Part shown: one piece after another, positions 47,885-58,259 of the stretch | Layout of the letters: every line of letters begins with the position of its first letter | Position numbering within the stretch: position 1 is the first letter of the stretch | Source of the DNA: Bin87 sp965220505 | GTDB taxonomy: Bacteria > Chloroflexota > Dehalococcoidia > Lucifugimonadales > UBA3495 | Length of the DNA stretch: 64,000 bases | NCBI GenBank assembly: GCA_965220505.1 | Contig: CBDCQE010000001.1 | Span: forward strand, 1,612,001-1,676,000 | Direction: 5' to 3' | Notes under the pieces: model-generated | Told to the model about the DNA's origin: nothing | Databases searched by the model: none | The model's input: the letters and a program-made list of their open reading frames with translations, nothing else | Position numbers and translations under genes: made by a program

Positions 47885-48250
47885 ATGACCAGCACTACCG
47901 ACACTACGACCCCCGCCGACGTTGCCCGGTTGGCCGTCGACGTGGCCGCTGACAAGCTGGCCTCCGACATCGTCATGCTGGACCTTCGGCAGCTGACAGT
48001 GTTCGCGGACTACTTCGTCGTGATGACCGCGGATTCGGTGCGACAGATCGAAGCCCTCGAAGAGGACCTGTCCGAGGCCATGAAAGTGGCCGGCGTACCC
48101 CGCCACCATCGCGAGGGCACCCCGGCGTCAGGTTGGGTTCTGCTGGACTTTGCGGATGTGGTGATCCACATCTTTGGCCCGGAAGAGCGCGAGTTCTTCG
48201 GGCTGGAACGGCTTTGGAGCCGCGCTCCGCAGGTGGTCAGGATTCTGTAA
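47885..48250 (+). CDS. rsfS: Ribosomal silencing factor RsfS
   Basis: 121 aa. RsfS/Iojap binds ribosomal protein L14 and blocks subunit joining in starvation. The pattern DKLASDIVMLDLRQLTVFAD, YFVVMTADSVRQIEALEEDL, GWVLLDFADVVIHIFGPEER and FFGLERLWSRAP is the full family signature. The start at 47885 fits the family; the frame continues upstream without support. Its 3' end overlaps ndk by 14 bp on the opposite strand, and it diverges from gltB. No usual ribosome binding site. Confidence 0.95.
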   Translation: MTSTTDTTTPADVARLAVDVAADKLASDIVMLDLRQLTVFADYFVVMTADSVRQIEALEEDLSEAMKVAGVPRHHREGTPASGWVLLDFADVVIHIFGPEEREFFGLERLWSRAPQVVRIL

Positions 48251-48689
48251 TCCACTCGTCCGTGCTGCGCGTATAGTTCAGAGCGTCGCCGAGCTCAAAG
48301 AACAGGCCGATTTCACGTTCCGCAGATTCCGGCCCATCGGAACTGTGAACGATGTTTCGGCCAATGTCGATCCCAAAATCGCCCCGTATGGTGCCGGGCG
48401 CCGCCTCCCCGGGATTGGTCGATCCCATGGTCTGCCGCGCCAGAGCCACAGCGTTGTTCGCCTCCCAGATCATGGCTACGATGGGGCCGGAAGTGATGAA
48501 CGACACCAGCGACGAGAAGAAGGGCCGATCAACGTGCTCCGCGTAGTGCCGTCCCGCCAGATCCTCATCCACCTGCATCAGGCGAATTGCGACCAGCTTC
48601 AGTCCTCGGCGTTCCAGCCGGGAGATGATCTCGCCGACGAGACCCCGCTGTACTCCGTCCGGCTTGATGGCGACGAAAGTCCGTTCCAT
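48237..48689 (-). CDS. ndk: Nucleoside diphosphate kinase
   Basis: 150 aa, normal length. ERTFVAIKPDGVQRGLVGEI opens the protein. The active-site His is in GRNIVHSSDGPESAEREIGL, and the C-terminal tail ends in YTRSTDEWI. Transfers gamma-phosphate among nucleotides. The ATG at 48689 has AGGAG upstream; the in-frame TTG at 48710 is rejected since it lies before the Shine-Dalgarno site. The 3' end overlaps rsfS (convergent) by 14 bp. Last gene of the thiL-tsaE-tsaB cluster. Confidence 0.97.
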   Translation of the reverse strand: MERTFVAIKPDGVQRGLVGEIISRLERRGLKLVAIRLMQVDEDLAGRHYAEHVDRPFFSSLVSFITSGPIVAMIWEANNAVALARQTMGSTNPGEAAPGTIRGDFGIDIGRNIVHSSDGPESAEREIGLFFELGDALNYTRSTDEWITES

Positions 48690-48733
48690 TGGTTTGCTTA
48701 CTCCTGTCAATTGATGAATTCGGGCAGTCGGGA

Positions 48734-49477
48734 TTAAGAGGGTGACCGGCGTCCCTGGCGTATCAGGTCGCGTTGGCGGGGGGCCCCGATGGTTGGCATC
48801 CGCAGGTAGTACGGCTGCAGGGTAGTGAGGTCGTCAGATTGACCGTCACTCACTCTCCGGGCGGCCACTTCCGCCAGCGCCCAGAGGCGGTCCGCGGGAG
48901 TCCATGGCATCACGGCGCATCCGGAACCGTTTCCGTAAATCGCGCCGATCTCTTCCCGGCGCGCCCACGCGGCCTCTCCGCAATAGGTCGTCGCCAACGA
49001 GTCCTCGCCGTCCTGTTGCAACAGGTCTGCCGGCGGGGCGACCCGGTCATCTCTCAAGCGTTGGCCATCGGGTCCGAATGCCCCCGCCGCAACCTCGTTG
49101 CGCCCAGCATCCAGCCACGACACCGGACCACGCTGATCCGAGGGCGGACCGCATATCGCGAGATCCAGGTACCGCCACGCTTCCAGCAGCAGCGTGTCCG
49201 CACCGATTATCGGAAAACCGCCGGCTATGGCCAGGCCCTTCGCGGCGCTGACGCCCACCCGCAACGCGCTAAAAGGCCCCGGTCCCAACGCCACGGCCAC
49301 GCCCGTCAGTTCCGCAGCACGAACTCCTCGCGCGGTCAGCAACTGAGTTACCGCCGGCATGAGTTGCGCGGTGTGGTTGGCAGTGGACCGCCACAGCCGG
49401 GCCTCCATCACCTGCCCGTCGTCGCTGGAAAGGGCGGCTCCGCCGTAGCGCGACGAAGTGTCGATGGACAACAGCAT
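48734..49477 (-). CDS. tsaB: tRNA threonylcarbamoyladenosine biosynthesis protein TsaB
   Basis: 247 aa. MLLSIDTSSRYGGAALSSDD opens with the ASKHA ATP-binding loop, followed by TANHTAQLMPAVTQLLTARG and the Gly-Pro-rich GVAVALGPGPFSALRVGVSA segment of TsaB. Works with TsaD, TsaE and TsaC to make t6A37 in tRNAs that read ANN codons. The start shares one base with the tsaE stop (TGATG). The usual rimI/tsaD genes are not seen adjacent here. Confidence 0.93.
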   Translation of the reverse strand: MLLSIDTSSRYGGAALSSDDGQVMEARLWRSTANHTAQLMPAVTQLLTARGVRAAELTGVAVALGPGPFSALRVGVSAAKGLAIAGGFPIIGADTLLLEAWRYLDLAICGPPSDQRGPVSWLDAGRNEVAAGAFGPDGQRLRDDRVAPPADLLQQDGEDSLATTYCGEAAWARREEIGAIYGNGSGCAVMPWTPADRLWALAEVAARRVSDGQSDDLTTLQPYYLRMPTIGAPRQRDLIRQGRRSPS

Positions 49478-50028
49478 CAGGAGGTCCGCCCCAATCCATC
49501 CGCAGACGCATCGCGGGTCAATTGCGCCAGCAGCGGCGAGTATCGTTCCGGAGCGTCGGAAATTGTAATGCGGTGCCGTGACGGGACCGAACCGTCCTCG
49601 TCCGGGATCACCTCGCACGCCGCCGGGTTTCCTTCCGCTGCGTAGTCCAATCCAATCCACAAGGCGTCCTGCGGAAAGATATCCGCGGCCCGGTCCGCCC
49701 ACTCCACAATGAGCACGTCATCCCCGGCCGCGACAATGTCCTCCAGGCCCAGATCCCATGCCTCTGCTGGATGGTCAATCCGGTACAGGTCCGCGTGATG
49801 GATGGTGAGGCGGCCCTGGTAACGGGTGACGAGAACGAACGTTGGGCTGCGAGCGTATCCCGGCGCTCCCAACCCGCTGGCTATCCCCTGGGTCAGGCAG
49901 GTCTTGCCGGCCCCCAGCGGTCCGGTGAGTAGATAGACGTCACCTGGAGCGGCTGCCTCGCCTATAACTTTTCCGACCGCGCGGGTCTGGTCGGCAGTCT
50001 CGGTATGGATTGTGATGCTCGTCGACAT
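49477..50028 (-). CDS. tsaE: tRNA threonylcarbamoyladenosine biosynthesis ATPase TsaE
   Basis: 183 aa from the ATG at 50028. The P-loop GPLGAGKTCLTQGIASGLG and the following SPTFVLVTRY, HHADLYRIDHPAEAWDLGL and VLIVEWADRAADIFPQD form the full TsaE signature. An upstream GTG (50040) is possible. Its C-terminal 40 residues are longer than in E. coli TsaE. Coupled with tsaB by a 1-bp overlap, and 41 bp after thiL. Confidence 0.93.
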   Translation of the reverse strand: MSTSITIHTETADQTRAVGKVIGEAAAPGDVYLLTGPLGAGKTCLTQGIASGLGAPGYARSPTFVLVTRYQGRLTIHHADLYRIDHPAEAWDLGLEDIVAAGDDVLIVEWADRAADIFPQDALWIGLDYAAEGNPAACEVIPDEDGSVPSRHRITISDAPERYSPLLAQLTRDASADGLGRTS

Positions 50029-50068
50029 GAGCCCGTACACTAGCGCGCTGATCGTCGATAGGCCAGCG

Positions 50069-51082
50069 TCAGCCGAAATGGTCCCAGCCAGCGCCGCCCC
50101 GCAGGCGAGGGTTGCCGTCCGAGTCCAACACCGTGACTGCGCCCGCCGTTCCGTCGGTGATCTCGCCGATGACCGCGGCAGAATCGGGCAATCGGTCGAT
50201 GGCAGCGCTCATGACCTCAGGCGGCGCGGTGAACAGCAAGACATAGTCCTCGCCACCGTACAATGCCAGGTCAAGCCAGTCCTCGGAAAACACGGATTTG
50301 AGCGCAGCGTCTGCCGGAACCTGGTCGGCCCGGACAACTGCGGCCACACCACTGGCAGAGCACAGCTTTGCCAGATCGTCCGCCAGTCCGTCGCTGACGT
50401 CCATGGCCGACTCGATCCCGTTGGCCACCAGGATCTGTCCCTCGGCAACGTGTGGGCGCGGCCGACGATGGCTGATCGCTAGTTGATCTGCGTCCGGGCC
50501 GACAGCCGGCGCTCCTTCCAGCATCGCCCGCAGTCCTCCGGCCGAACCACCCACGGCCCCCGTGACGCCGACCAGGTGACCCGGCCGAGCCGCGGTGCGG
50601 ACCATGGGTTTGCCGGTGGCGATGCCGGTGAGGGCCACCGTAATGAAGCCCACCGGCGATCTCACCATGTCGCCGCCAATGACCCGCGCCCCGAATTCCC
50701 GGCAGATTTCGTTCATGCCGGCATACAGTTCTTTGACGTCGGATACCAGCGTGTCCGCCGGCAACCCAAGAGTGACCAGCGCAAATGCCGGTGTTCCTCC
50801 CATCGCCGCCACGTCGCTGACGTTGGAGGCTATAGCCTTCCAGCCCAAATCCCGCCAAGGAGTGGTCTGGGAAGTGAAATGGATCCCGTCCACCATGGTA
50901 TCGGTGGTGTACAGCTCGGTGACCGGGCTACTGAGGAAGGTTGCCGCGGCGGCGTCATCTCCATTGTCCACGTCGATACGGTAAGTATCCGGGGAGATGA
51001 CCACCGGATCGGAGCCCGCGCTGCCGGTCCATTCCTGTACCAGGCTGATGAGTCCGAATTCGCCGAGCTGGGAGACACGCAT
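50069..51082 (-). CDS. thiL: Thiamine-monophosphate kinase
   Basis: 337 aa. Converts thiamine monophosphate to the diphosphate with ATP. The pattern RIDVDNGDDAAAATFL, TTDTMVDGIHFTSQTTPWRD, WKAIASNVSDVAAMGGTPAF and GGDMVRSP is that of the ThiL/PurM superfamily. No TPP riboswitch or other thi gene is visible close by. Ends 41 bp before tsaE and begins 12 bp after the lipoprotein. Confidence 0.95.
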   Translation of the reverse strand: MRVSQLGEFGLISLVQEWTGSAGSDPVVISPDTYRIDVDNGDDAAAATFLSSPVTELYTTDTMVDGIHFTSQTTPWRDLGWKAIASNVSDVAAMGGTPAFALVTLGLPADTLVSDVKELYAGMNEICREFGARVIGGDMVRSPVGFITVALTGIATGKPMVRTAARPGHLVGVTGAVGGSAGGLRAMLEGAPAVGPDADQLAISHRRPRPHVAEGQILVANGIESAMDVSDGLADDLAKLCSASGVAAVVRADQVPADAALKSVFSEDWLDLALYGGEDYVLLFTAPPEVMSAAIDRLPDSAAVIGEITDGTAGAVTVLDSDGNPRLRGGAGWDHFG

Positions 51083-51094
51083 AGGTTGGCCGAC

Positions 51095-52120
51095 TCATTT
51101 TTGCAGCATGAATGGTTCGATGTTAGCCTCGGAGATCCGGGCCAGGGCCGCCGCCGATTCGGCAAGAGTCTTGTTGAACACGCCGGTCACGATGGACCGC
51201 ACCACGGTGCGCCCGCGGACAAACCGGAACTCGCGCCCATCGATGATGGCGGTGGAACCCGAAAAGGTAAACTCCTTGCCCACGGCGTAATCTCCCAACT
51301 GGGGAGCGTCGGCGTCGCTGACGGAAACTATGTTCACGCCCCGAACCGGCAACTGCAGATCCGCCACAACCTGGTCTATCTCTTCGTTCAGCGCCCTGCG
51401 GTCATAGTCTTTGAGAGCGTCAGCCGAGGCCCGGGCCTGGTCGGGAGTTTCATACAGGCTGACCCAGGTGAGGGTGAAATAGGCACGGCTGCCGGCCACG
51501 CTGTACACATTGAGCAGGCCGCCGCCCCAGGTCCAGCGCTTGTAACCGGCGATGAAGCCGTCGTCCGTGACGGTGAACTCGCCCTCGCCTTCCACGTCTT
51601 CATAGACGCATTCAGAGTCCTCCCCGCCGGTGCACACGCCGGCCAGCACTACCGTCTTGATGACCGGACTGTCATCAGCGGTCTCGGTAGCCAGGCCTGC
51701 GACATCGTCCAGGGAAGGCAGGATGCCGGGCAAGTCCGACGCGGTCAGCGAGTCGATGGGAGCGGGGGTTGGGGTTGGCGCCGGCGTTGGCGTCGGGACT
51801 CGGGTTGGCTCGCCCGGGGCCAGGGTAGGCAGAGGAGTGGGGGTTGGCTCGGGTGTGGGAGTGGGAGTAGGAACGGGGGTGGCCGTGGCCGTGGGTTCCG
51901 GCGTCGGGGTCGGAGTGGCCGTAGGCTGCGGCGTTGCGGTTGGAACGGGTGTGGCCGTGGGAGCGGTGGTGGCGGTAGGCGGGGTTTCGGTGGGCGCTGC
52001 GCCAACCACCGGGGCAGCCTGGGTTGCAGCGGGCGGCGGTGCCGGCTCGGGGGAGCAGGCCAACGCAAAGGCGGCGGCCAGCAGCAAAATGACGAGCGGC
52101 GTACGGAATGGAGCAGACAT
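51095..52120 (-). CDS. Lipoprotein with Thr-Pro-rich linker
   Basis: 341 aa. The signal peptide ends in a lipobox FALAC (Cys22). Residues about 25-120 are almost only Thr, Pro, Ala and Glu in a PTPTPxP-type pattern, likely an extended spacer holding a globular domain away from the membrane; in other organisms such spacers may be O-glycosylated. Residues about 125-341 form a soluble domain with paired Cys (VCTGGEDSECVYEDVEGEGE) that I cannot name. It precedes thiL by 12 bp. The DNA of the linker is a degenerate array, but the reading frame is open. Confidence 0.8.
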   Translation of the reverse strand: MSAPFRTPLVILLLAAAFALACSPEPAPPPAATQAAPVVGAAPTETPPTATTAPTATPVPTATPQPTATPTPTPEPTATATPVPTPTPTPEPTPTPLPTLAPGEPTRVPTPTPAPTPTPAPIDSLTASDLPGILPSLDDVAGLATETADDSPVIKTVVLAGVCTGGEDSECVYEDVEGEGEFTVTDDGFIAGYKRWTWGGGLLNVYSVAGSRAYFTLTWVSLYETPDQARASADALKDYDRRALNEEIDQVVADLQLPVRGVNIVSVSDADAPQLGDYAVGKEFTFSGSTAIIDGREFRFVRGRTVVRSIVTGVFNKTLAESAAALARISEANIEPFMLQK

Positions 52121-52123
52121 CAA

Positions 52124-52422
52124 GCGAACTCCAAGATGACGATTAGGATCCTCAAGCCAATATACAAGCGAAACGGGCCTTTTTTCAAAGGCCCGGAAAT
52201 TCGGCGCTCGTTAGCGGCTGATTAGTGAAAGGAAGCAAGAAGTTTGCGAATTGTTCCGGCGATTTTGCCGGGTACAGCGGATTTTCTCAGGGAACCTGCT
52301 CTCTGGGCACAGGAGTCGGTGGACTCGACCAGAAGACCCGAGTGACAGGAACGTCCACTGATTGACCTGGGAGTGGGCCGGCTCTCGCCTGATAAGGCGT
52401 TTGCCGACTAAGGTCTCCCTAT
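52124..52422 (-). other. 16S rRNA 3' trailer region, no gene
   Basis: 299 bp between the lipoprotein gene and the mature 16S 3' end. Holds the terminator at 52174-52195. I see no tRNA, no 23S and no 5S in it. Confidence 0.6.
52174..52195 (-). terminator. Terminator of the 16S rRNA transcript
   Basis: A perfect 9-bp stem with a 4-nt loop (CGGGCCTTT-TTTC-AAAGGCCCG on the plus strand), followed on the minus strand by TTTCG. About 230 bp past the 16S 3' end. Confidence 0.7.
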
Positions 52423-53935
<1,513 letters not shown>

Positions 53936-53975
53936 AGAACCTTACTTCCTTCCACTATTCAGCTGTTAAGGAGCC

Positions 53976-54013
53976 CTCACTGCCGGTGGCTAAAGGCCTC
54001 AACGGCCAGTGAG
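53976..54013 (-). promoter_or_regulatory. Hairpin in the 16S leader
   Basis: CTCACTG-CCG (53976-53985) pairs with CGG-C-CAGTGAG (54003-54013) with one bulge. It begins right after the expected transcription start, so it would sit at the very 5' end of the pre-rRNA. A role in processing or antitermination is inference. Confidence 0.4.
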
Positions 54014-54020
54014 TTCCGCA

Positions 54021-54049
54021 ACTGTATCCGTTTTGATCCCCCTTGTCAA
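54021..54049 (-). promoter_or_regulatory. Promoter of the 16S rRNA gene
   Basis: TTGACA (54044-54049), exactly 17 bp, TACAGT (54021-54026), on the minus strand. It lies 85 bp upstream of the mature 16S 5' end. This is the best sigma-70 promoter in the window. Confidence 0.8.
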
Positions 54050-54348
54050 TACCCGTGGCGGCTCAGGTTGCGTTGCAATTTAGGCGGTTCAGTTCTCGTC
54101 ATTCCGGCGAAAGCCGTCATCCAAGTATCCTTGGCATCTGAAAATCCTGCCCATCCATGCCAAGAAACCACCCAAAACGAAACGCCACCGGCGGCTCACC
54201 GGTTTTCGTTTTCCGACGCGACCCTATCCGGCGCCTAAAACCGCCGGAGCCCGTCACTCGCGCGCGTTGACCCGTCCCCCGCACCTGAATAAACTGCGCA
54301 GCGGCCCCCAACGCAACGAATCCCGACCATGGATTCCGATTTCTCCAC

Positions 54349-55617
54349 ATGAGTTACGTACCCACCGAAAATCCGCCGCAGGAGTTCCCCAACTACCGCT
54401 GGGTGGTCATGGGCATCTGGCTCACCGCGAGCGTGGCCGGCTTCATGATCATGTCCACCATCGGCATCTTGCTCCCGGCGATCAGCGCTGAACTCCGGCT
54501 GTCGCCTTTCCAACAGGGCATGCTGGGTTCGTCCGCATATTGGGGAAACCTCGTGCTGGCCATTCCCATAGGTTGGTGGGCCTCCCGATTCTCCCCGCGG
54601 ATACTCACCTCCGTCACGCTGGCGCTGGGAACGCTATTCCTCCTGGCTCAGTCCCTCACTCCGGGCTTCGCATTGCTGCTATTGAGTCGGGTGGCCTTCG
54701 GCGTGAGTGTGATCGCCCGGCAACCGGCGCGAGCGCTGTTGACCCAGCAATGGTTTCCGCAGCGGCAGGTGGTGCTGGTGAACAGCATCTCCAACGCCAT
54801 GTTCGGCCTGGTGGTGGGCGGAGGAGTTGCGGGGTCGCCGTTTATTCTGGCCGCCCTGAGCGACGATTGGCGGGCGACCCTACTCTGGTTCGTCGGTCTT
54901 TTCGCCGTGTTGACCGTCCTTTGGCTGGTGTTCGGGCGAGAAAGGGTTACCGCCGAATACCGGCAACGTCTGGGCTCCCAGGACGTGAACGTTCTCAAGG
55001 GCGCGCTGCGTTACCGCGACCTGTGGATTGGCGGCCTCGGGTTCGTCGGGGCCACCATGTCGTGGTCGGCATTTCTCAGCTTCTATCCCACGCTCATGCT
55101 GGACACCTACCAGATGTCCCTGATTTGGTCTGGAGGCATATTGGCGGTGGGCATCTTCGTGGGCGGCCTCTGTGGGCTGGGATTCGGTTGGTTGGTCATG
55201 GTCTCGGATCAAGGACGTTCCGTCTTGCTGGGAACGGGCGCAGTCATGGCCATCACCTTTGCGGCCATGACCCTCACCGGGTCCCTCCCCGTGTTAGTGG
55301 CGCTCACCACCGTCAATGGGATAGCGTGGGGCTTTTGGCCCGTTCTTTATTCGGTGCCCTTCAACCTGCCCGGAATACGGCCGCGTGAAATTGCGGTGAG
55401 CCTGGCATTCATCCAGATGAGTAGCTCTGCCGGTATCGCACTCGGTCCGCTGGTCGCCGGCATAATCCAGGAACTGACCGGAGACCTCAGGCTGTCGTTG
55501 ATCGTGGTGAGCTTCGCATCGTTGTCATTGTGCGGCGCCGGTCTGATCATGAAACACGGTCTCTCCAGCCGGTCGGCCGCCATACCGGAACCGGCTGCAT
55601 CAGCCACCGGCGGTTGA
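54349..55617 (+). CDS. MFS transporter
   Basis: 422 aa, twelve predicted membrane helices. The first half has WVVMGIWLTASVAGFMIMST and the loop AIPIGWWASRFSPRILTSVT, the position of the MFS signature between helices 2 and 3. Helices 4-5 show LSRVAFGVSVIARQPARALL. It is close to nitrate/nitrite- or oxalate-type MFS in shape (long helix 5 with GxxxG), but substrate is unknown. Not coupled to the next gene; a 195-bp spacer with an inverted repeat follows. Confidence 0.88.
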   Translation: MSYVPTENPPQEFPNYRWVVMGIWLTASVAGFMIMSTIGILLPAISAELRLSPFQQGMLGSSAYWGNLVLAIPIGWWASRFSPRILTSVTLALGTLFLLAQSLTPGFALLLLSRVAFGVSVIARQPARALLTQQWFPQRQVVLVNSISNAMFGLVVGGGVAGSPFILAALSDDWRATLLWFVGLFAVLTVLWLVFGRERVTAEYRQRLGSQDVNVLKGALRYRDLWIGGLGFVGATMSWSAFLSFYPTLMLDTYQMSLIWSGGILAVGIFVGGLCGLGFGWLVMVSDQGRSVLLGTGAVMAITFAAMTLTGSLPVLVALTTVNGIAWGFWPVLYSVPFNLPGIRPREIAVSLAFIQMSSSAGIALGPLVAGIIQELTGDLRLSLIVVSFASLSLCGAGLIMKHGLSSRSAAIPEPAASATGG

Positions 55618-55641
55618 CCCTCCGCGAACGCATTTTGCCTT

Positions 55642-55716
55642 TTACATCGATGGACAGGATGAATAGGATGCTGGCGATAATCAATCAAATCCTGTCCATC
55701 CTGTGCATCGATGTAA
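55642..55716. repeat. REP-like inverted repeat (28-bp arms)
   Basis: TTACATCGATGGACAGGATG at the left arm (55642-55669) faces CATCCTGTGCATCGATGTAA at the right arm (55689-55716). The arms match at 25 of 28 positions. The inner part repeats GACAGGAT. It lies between two MFS genes, downstream of the first. Confidence 0.75.
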
Positions 55717-55812
55717 GATTACCGCGGTTGCCGTGTATAATCGCGCGATGCTCCAATCGGCTTTTGCGCCCGTCGGCCGTGACGCTCGCAGGTTCGGGCT
55801 CCAGGCAACCTC

Positions 55813-57096
55813 GTGCTGAACGCGGCCCGCACTCGTCTCCACTACGGTTGGGTGATATTCGTCCTGTCGCTGGGCAACCTCACCGTCGAGGGCGGAACCA
55901 AGAACAGCGAGGCCGTGTATTTCAACGCGCTGAAAGACGCCTTCGGCCGCAGCGCAACGTACACCTCCGCGGTCTTTTCCCTGGCCGGACTGATCGGAGC
56001 CATCACCGCGCCACTCCTGGGCATCCTGTTGGACAGATGGGGCGCCCGGGTGCTGTTCCCGCTGGCGGGACTGTTCATTCTGTTTGGCTGGTTCGCGGCC
56101 AGTTACACGACCGAACTGTGGCAGATGTTCATCTTCTACAGCGTGTTCGCCGGGATCGGGCATACCGCCATTTCATCATTTTCGATGACCGCGACCGTCG
56201 CCCCCTGGTTTCCGCAGACGCGTGGTCGCATGCTGGGGTTGGCGGATAGCGGCAATCCCATCGGGCAGGCGGTGTTCGCGCCGTTGGCGGGCGTCTTGAC
56301 CACCGAAGTGGGCTGGCGGTGGGCCTACCGCATCTTCGGTGCCGTCTTCGCGGTGCTGATCGCGGTGCCCAACGGACTGTTGCAACGGCGGCCACCGGAA
56401 ACCATGACAGTCCAGACCCGTCCGACCGAAGCGTCGCAGCGCCAACCCTCGCCGTCGGGCCCGGAGGTCCATCCTGGGCGAACCCAAGCCAGGGTAACCC
56501 CGTCTTTGGGAGTATCGGTCCGCGACGCCGCGATGTGGTCGCTGGTGCTGACCCGTGTTTTCGGCTCCACCGGCACTCAGATGATTCGCGTCCATCTGGT
56601 CACGTTTTTCGTCGTGGCCGGATACAGCGTACAAACGGCGGCCAACACCCTGGGCGCCGTGGGGCTAGTGAGCGTGTTCGCGCGCCCTCTGGTGGGGTTG
56701 GCTACCGACCGCTGGGGGCGGGAGTCGGTTTACACCGTCGGGATGAGCATCGCCGCCGGCGCGGTGCTCCTGGTGGTCTGGCTCGGCGACGGCCAGAGTT
56801 TTTGGCCCCTGGCGATTTACGTCGGATTGGCGGGGATCACCGACGGCATCAGCGGCCTGATCATTGGCGCCAAGGCGGCCGATATCTTCCCCACCGAAAC
56901 CCTGGGCACCGTCATGGGATTTGTCGAAATGGGGCGGGGAGCGGCTATTTTCCTGGGGCCGATCATCGCCGGCTTGATGTTCGACCTGCAGGGTGACTAC
57001 GTGCAGGCGTTCATCCTGTCTGCGGCCCTGACCATTGCGTCCGTTTGCGCCATGTGGATTGCGGATATCATCGGGCGCCGCCGGCGCTCCATCTGA
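55813..57096 (+). CDS. MFS transporter
   Basis: 427 aa from a GTG start. Twelve membrane helices in two halves joined by a hydrophilic loop (about 200-235, rich in Gln/Arg/Pro). The helix 2-3 loop is LLGILLDRWGARVLFPLAGL (D-R-x-G-x-R type) and the second copy is VGLATDRWGRESVYTVGMSI. It resembles oxalate/formate antiporter-type (OFA) monocarboxylate carriers. Substrate not assignable. It follows the first MFS gene but has a separate, weak leader. Confidence 0.88.
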   Translation: MLNAARTRLHYGWVIFVLSLGNLTVEGGTKNSEAVYFNALKDAFGRSATYTSAVFSLAGLIGAITAPLLGILLDRWGARVLFPLAGLFILFGWFAASYTTELWQMFIFYSVFAGIGHTAISSFSMTATVAPWFPQTRGRMLGLADSGNPIGQAVFAPLAGVLTTEVGWRWAYRIFGAVFAVLIAVPNGLLQRRPPETMTVQTRPTEASQRQPSPSGPEVHPGRTQARVTPSLGVSVRDAAMWSLVLTRVFGSTGTQMIRVHLVTFFVVAGYSVQTAANTLGAVGLVSVFARPLVGLATDRWGRESVYTVGMSIAAGAVLLVVWLGDGQSFWPLAIYVGLAGITDGISGLIIGAKAADIFPTETLGTVMGFVEMGRGAAIFLGPIIAGLMFDLQGDYVQAFILSAALTIASVCAMWIADIIGRRRRSI

Positions 57097-57260
57097 ACCA
57101 TCAATCCGCAGGTCACGGCCGGCATTCGTCGCCACATCGACGCGGCGTTATGATCCATGTCATGCCGAGGGAGACGGACCAACCTGACCGACCTCCCAAA
57201 CGGACGAATCAAACAGCGTTGATCGGGGAACACAACGCTGGCCGCGCCGTAGCAATGTGC

Positions 57261-57289
57261 TTGTTTGGCCCGCAATCCTTTGTTACAAT
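57261..57289 (+). promoter_or_regulatory. Promoter of the dienelactone hydrolase gene
   Basis: TTGTTT (57261-57266), exactly 17 bp, TACAAT (57284-57289). The expected start gives a leader of about 93 nt before the ATG at 57389. Confidence 0.5.
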
Positions 57290-57388
57290 TCCGGCGCACG
57301 AAAGATACGGCCTGTAGACGCGCGTGCTCTGGCCTCGCCGAGCCGCCGTATCACTGTAGTTCGCGCAACCAATGGAGGAGGAAATACT

Positions 57389-58177
57389 ATGCCGTCGTTC
57401 TGGGAAAACATCCGAATGCCCGACCCTGAGGAGGACCGCGAATCTGGAGCCAACATCGCCGAAGCCGGCGATATGGCCGCTTACGTAAGCTTCCCGGCGC
57501 CCAGCGCGGGCACCAGCCTGCCGGCCGTTATCGTCGTACAGGAAGCTTTCGGGGTCAACCAGCACATCCAGCGGGTGGCCGACGGATTCGCCGCTGCGGG
57601 TTATGTCGCCGTGGCGCCGGCCTTGTTCCACCGCAACGAGCGCAACCCCAACCCGATGCTGGGCTATACTCCTGACGACTTCGACGCCGCGATCAACACC
57701 TACATGCCCGCGCTGAGTGGCCAGGGAATCATTGCCGATATCAACGCCACCGTCGACTACCTGCAGCGCACGTATCCGCGTACCCGTGGCCAGAAAATCG
57801 GGATCGTCGGATACTGCATGGGCGGCCGCGTGGTCTATCTCGCTGCCAGTTCCTGCTCCGGTCTGTCCGCCGGCGTGTGCTACTACGGCGGCGCCATCCT
57901 CGCCCCCTACAGCGACGGCGTCACGCCCATCGACGGGACCGGCAACATCAGCATCCCTCTGATGGGCAACTTTGGAGAGACCGACGGCAATCCAACCCCC
58001 GCGGATGTCTCACAGATTGAAGCGGCGCTGGACGCGGCCGGCAAGTCCTACGACTTCAAGATGTATCCAGGGGCCGGCCACGGCTTCAACTGCAACGACC
58101 GTGACAGCTACAACCAGGCTGCCGCGGAAGACGCCCAGGCCCGCACCCTCGCCTTCTTCAACGAGCACTTGAAGTAA
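57389..58177 (+). CDS. Dienelactone hydrolase family protein
   Basis: 262 aa. The nucleophile is Cys in GIVGYCMGGRVV (Cys rather than Ser, the dienelactone hydrolase type). The acid is likely the Asp in GNFGETDGNPT and the His lies in MYPGAGHGFNC. The region VIVVQEAFGVNQHIQRVADG is the family oxyanion and dimer part. The ATG has GGAGGAGG upstream; an in-frame extension to 57257 overlaps the promoter and is rejected. Opens lactone rings in catechol-like degradation or acts on related esters. Confidence 0.93.
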   Translation: MPSFWENIRMPDPEEDRESGANIAEAGDMAAYVSFPAPSAGTSLPAVIVVQEAFGVNQHIQRVADGFAAAGYVAVAPALFHRNERNPNPMLGYTPDDFDAAINTYMPALSGQGIIADINATVDYLQRTYPRTRGQKIGIVGYCMGGRVVYLAASSCSGLSAGVCYYGGAILAPYSDGVTPIDGTGNISIPLMGNFGETDGNPTPADVSQIEAALDAAGKSYDFKMYPGAGHGFNCNDRDSYNQAAAEDAQARTLAFFNEHLK

Positions 58178-58201
58178 GCGCATCCATACCTTCGGGTTCT
58201 A

Positions 58202-58230
58202 CGGCCCCCGCGTCGCTGGCGCGGGGGCCG
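58202..58230 (+). terminator. Terminator after the dienelactone hydrolase gene
   Basis: CGGCCCCCGC (58202-58211) pairs perfectly with GCGGGGGCCG (58221-58230), loop of 9 nt, followed by AATAGTTTGT. It lies 25 bp after the stop. Confidence 0.7.
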
Positions 58231-58259
58231 AATAGTTTGTGTGCGCGGTTTCGTAAACC

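Larger units (their letters stand above)
53936..54348. other. Spacer between 16S rRNA and MFS gene
   Basis: 413 bp. It contains the 16S promoter and leader hairpin. Around 54098-54125 there is a CATTCCGGCGAAAGCCGTCATCC segment that resembles common REP-like sequence. No gene seen. Confidence 0.5.

Noticed and set aside
51745..52068. CRISPR-like or tandem-repeat array
   Set aside because: The repetitive DNA is the coding of a Thr-Pro linker in one open frame; no spacers of even length.
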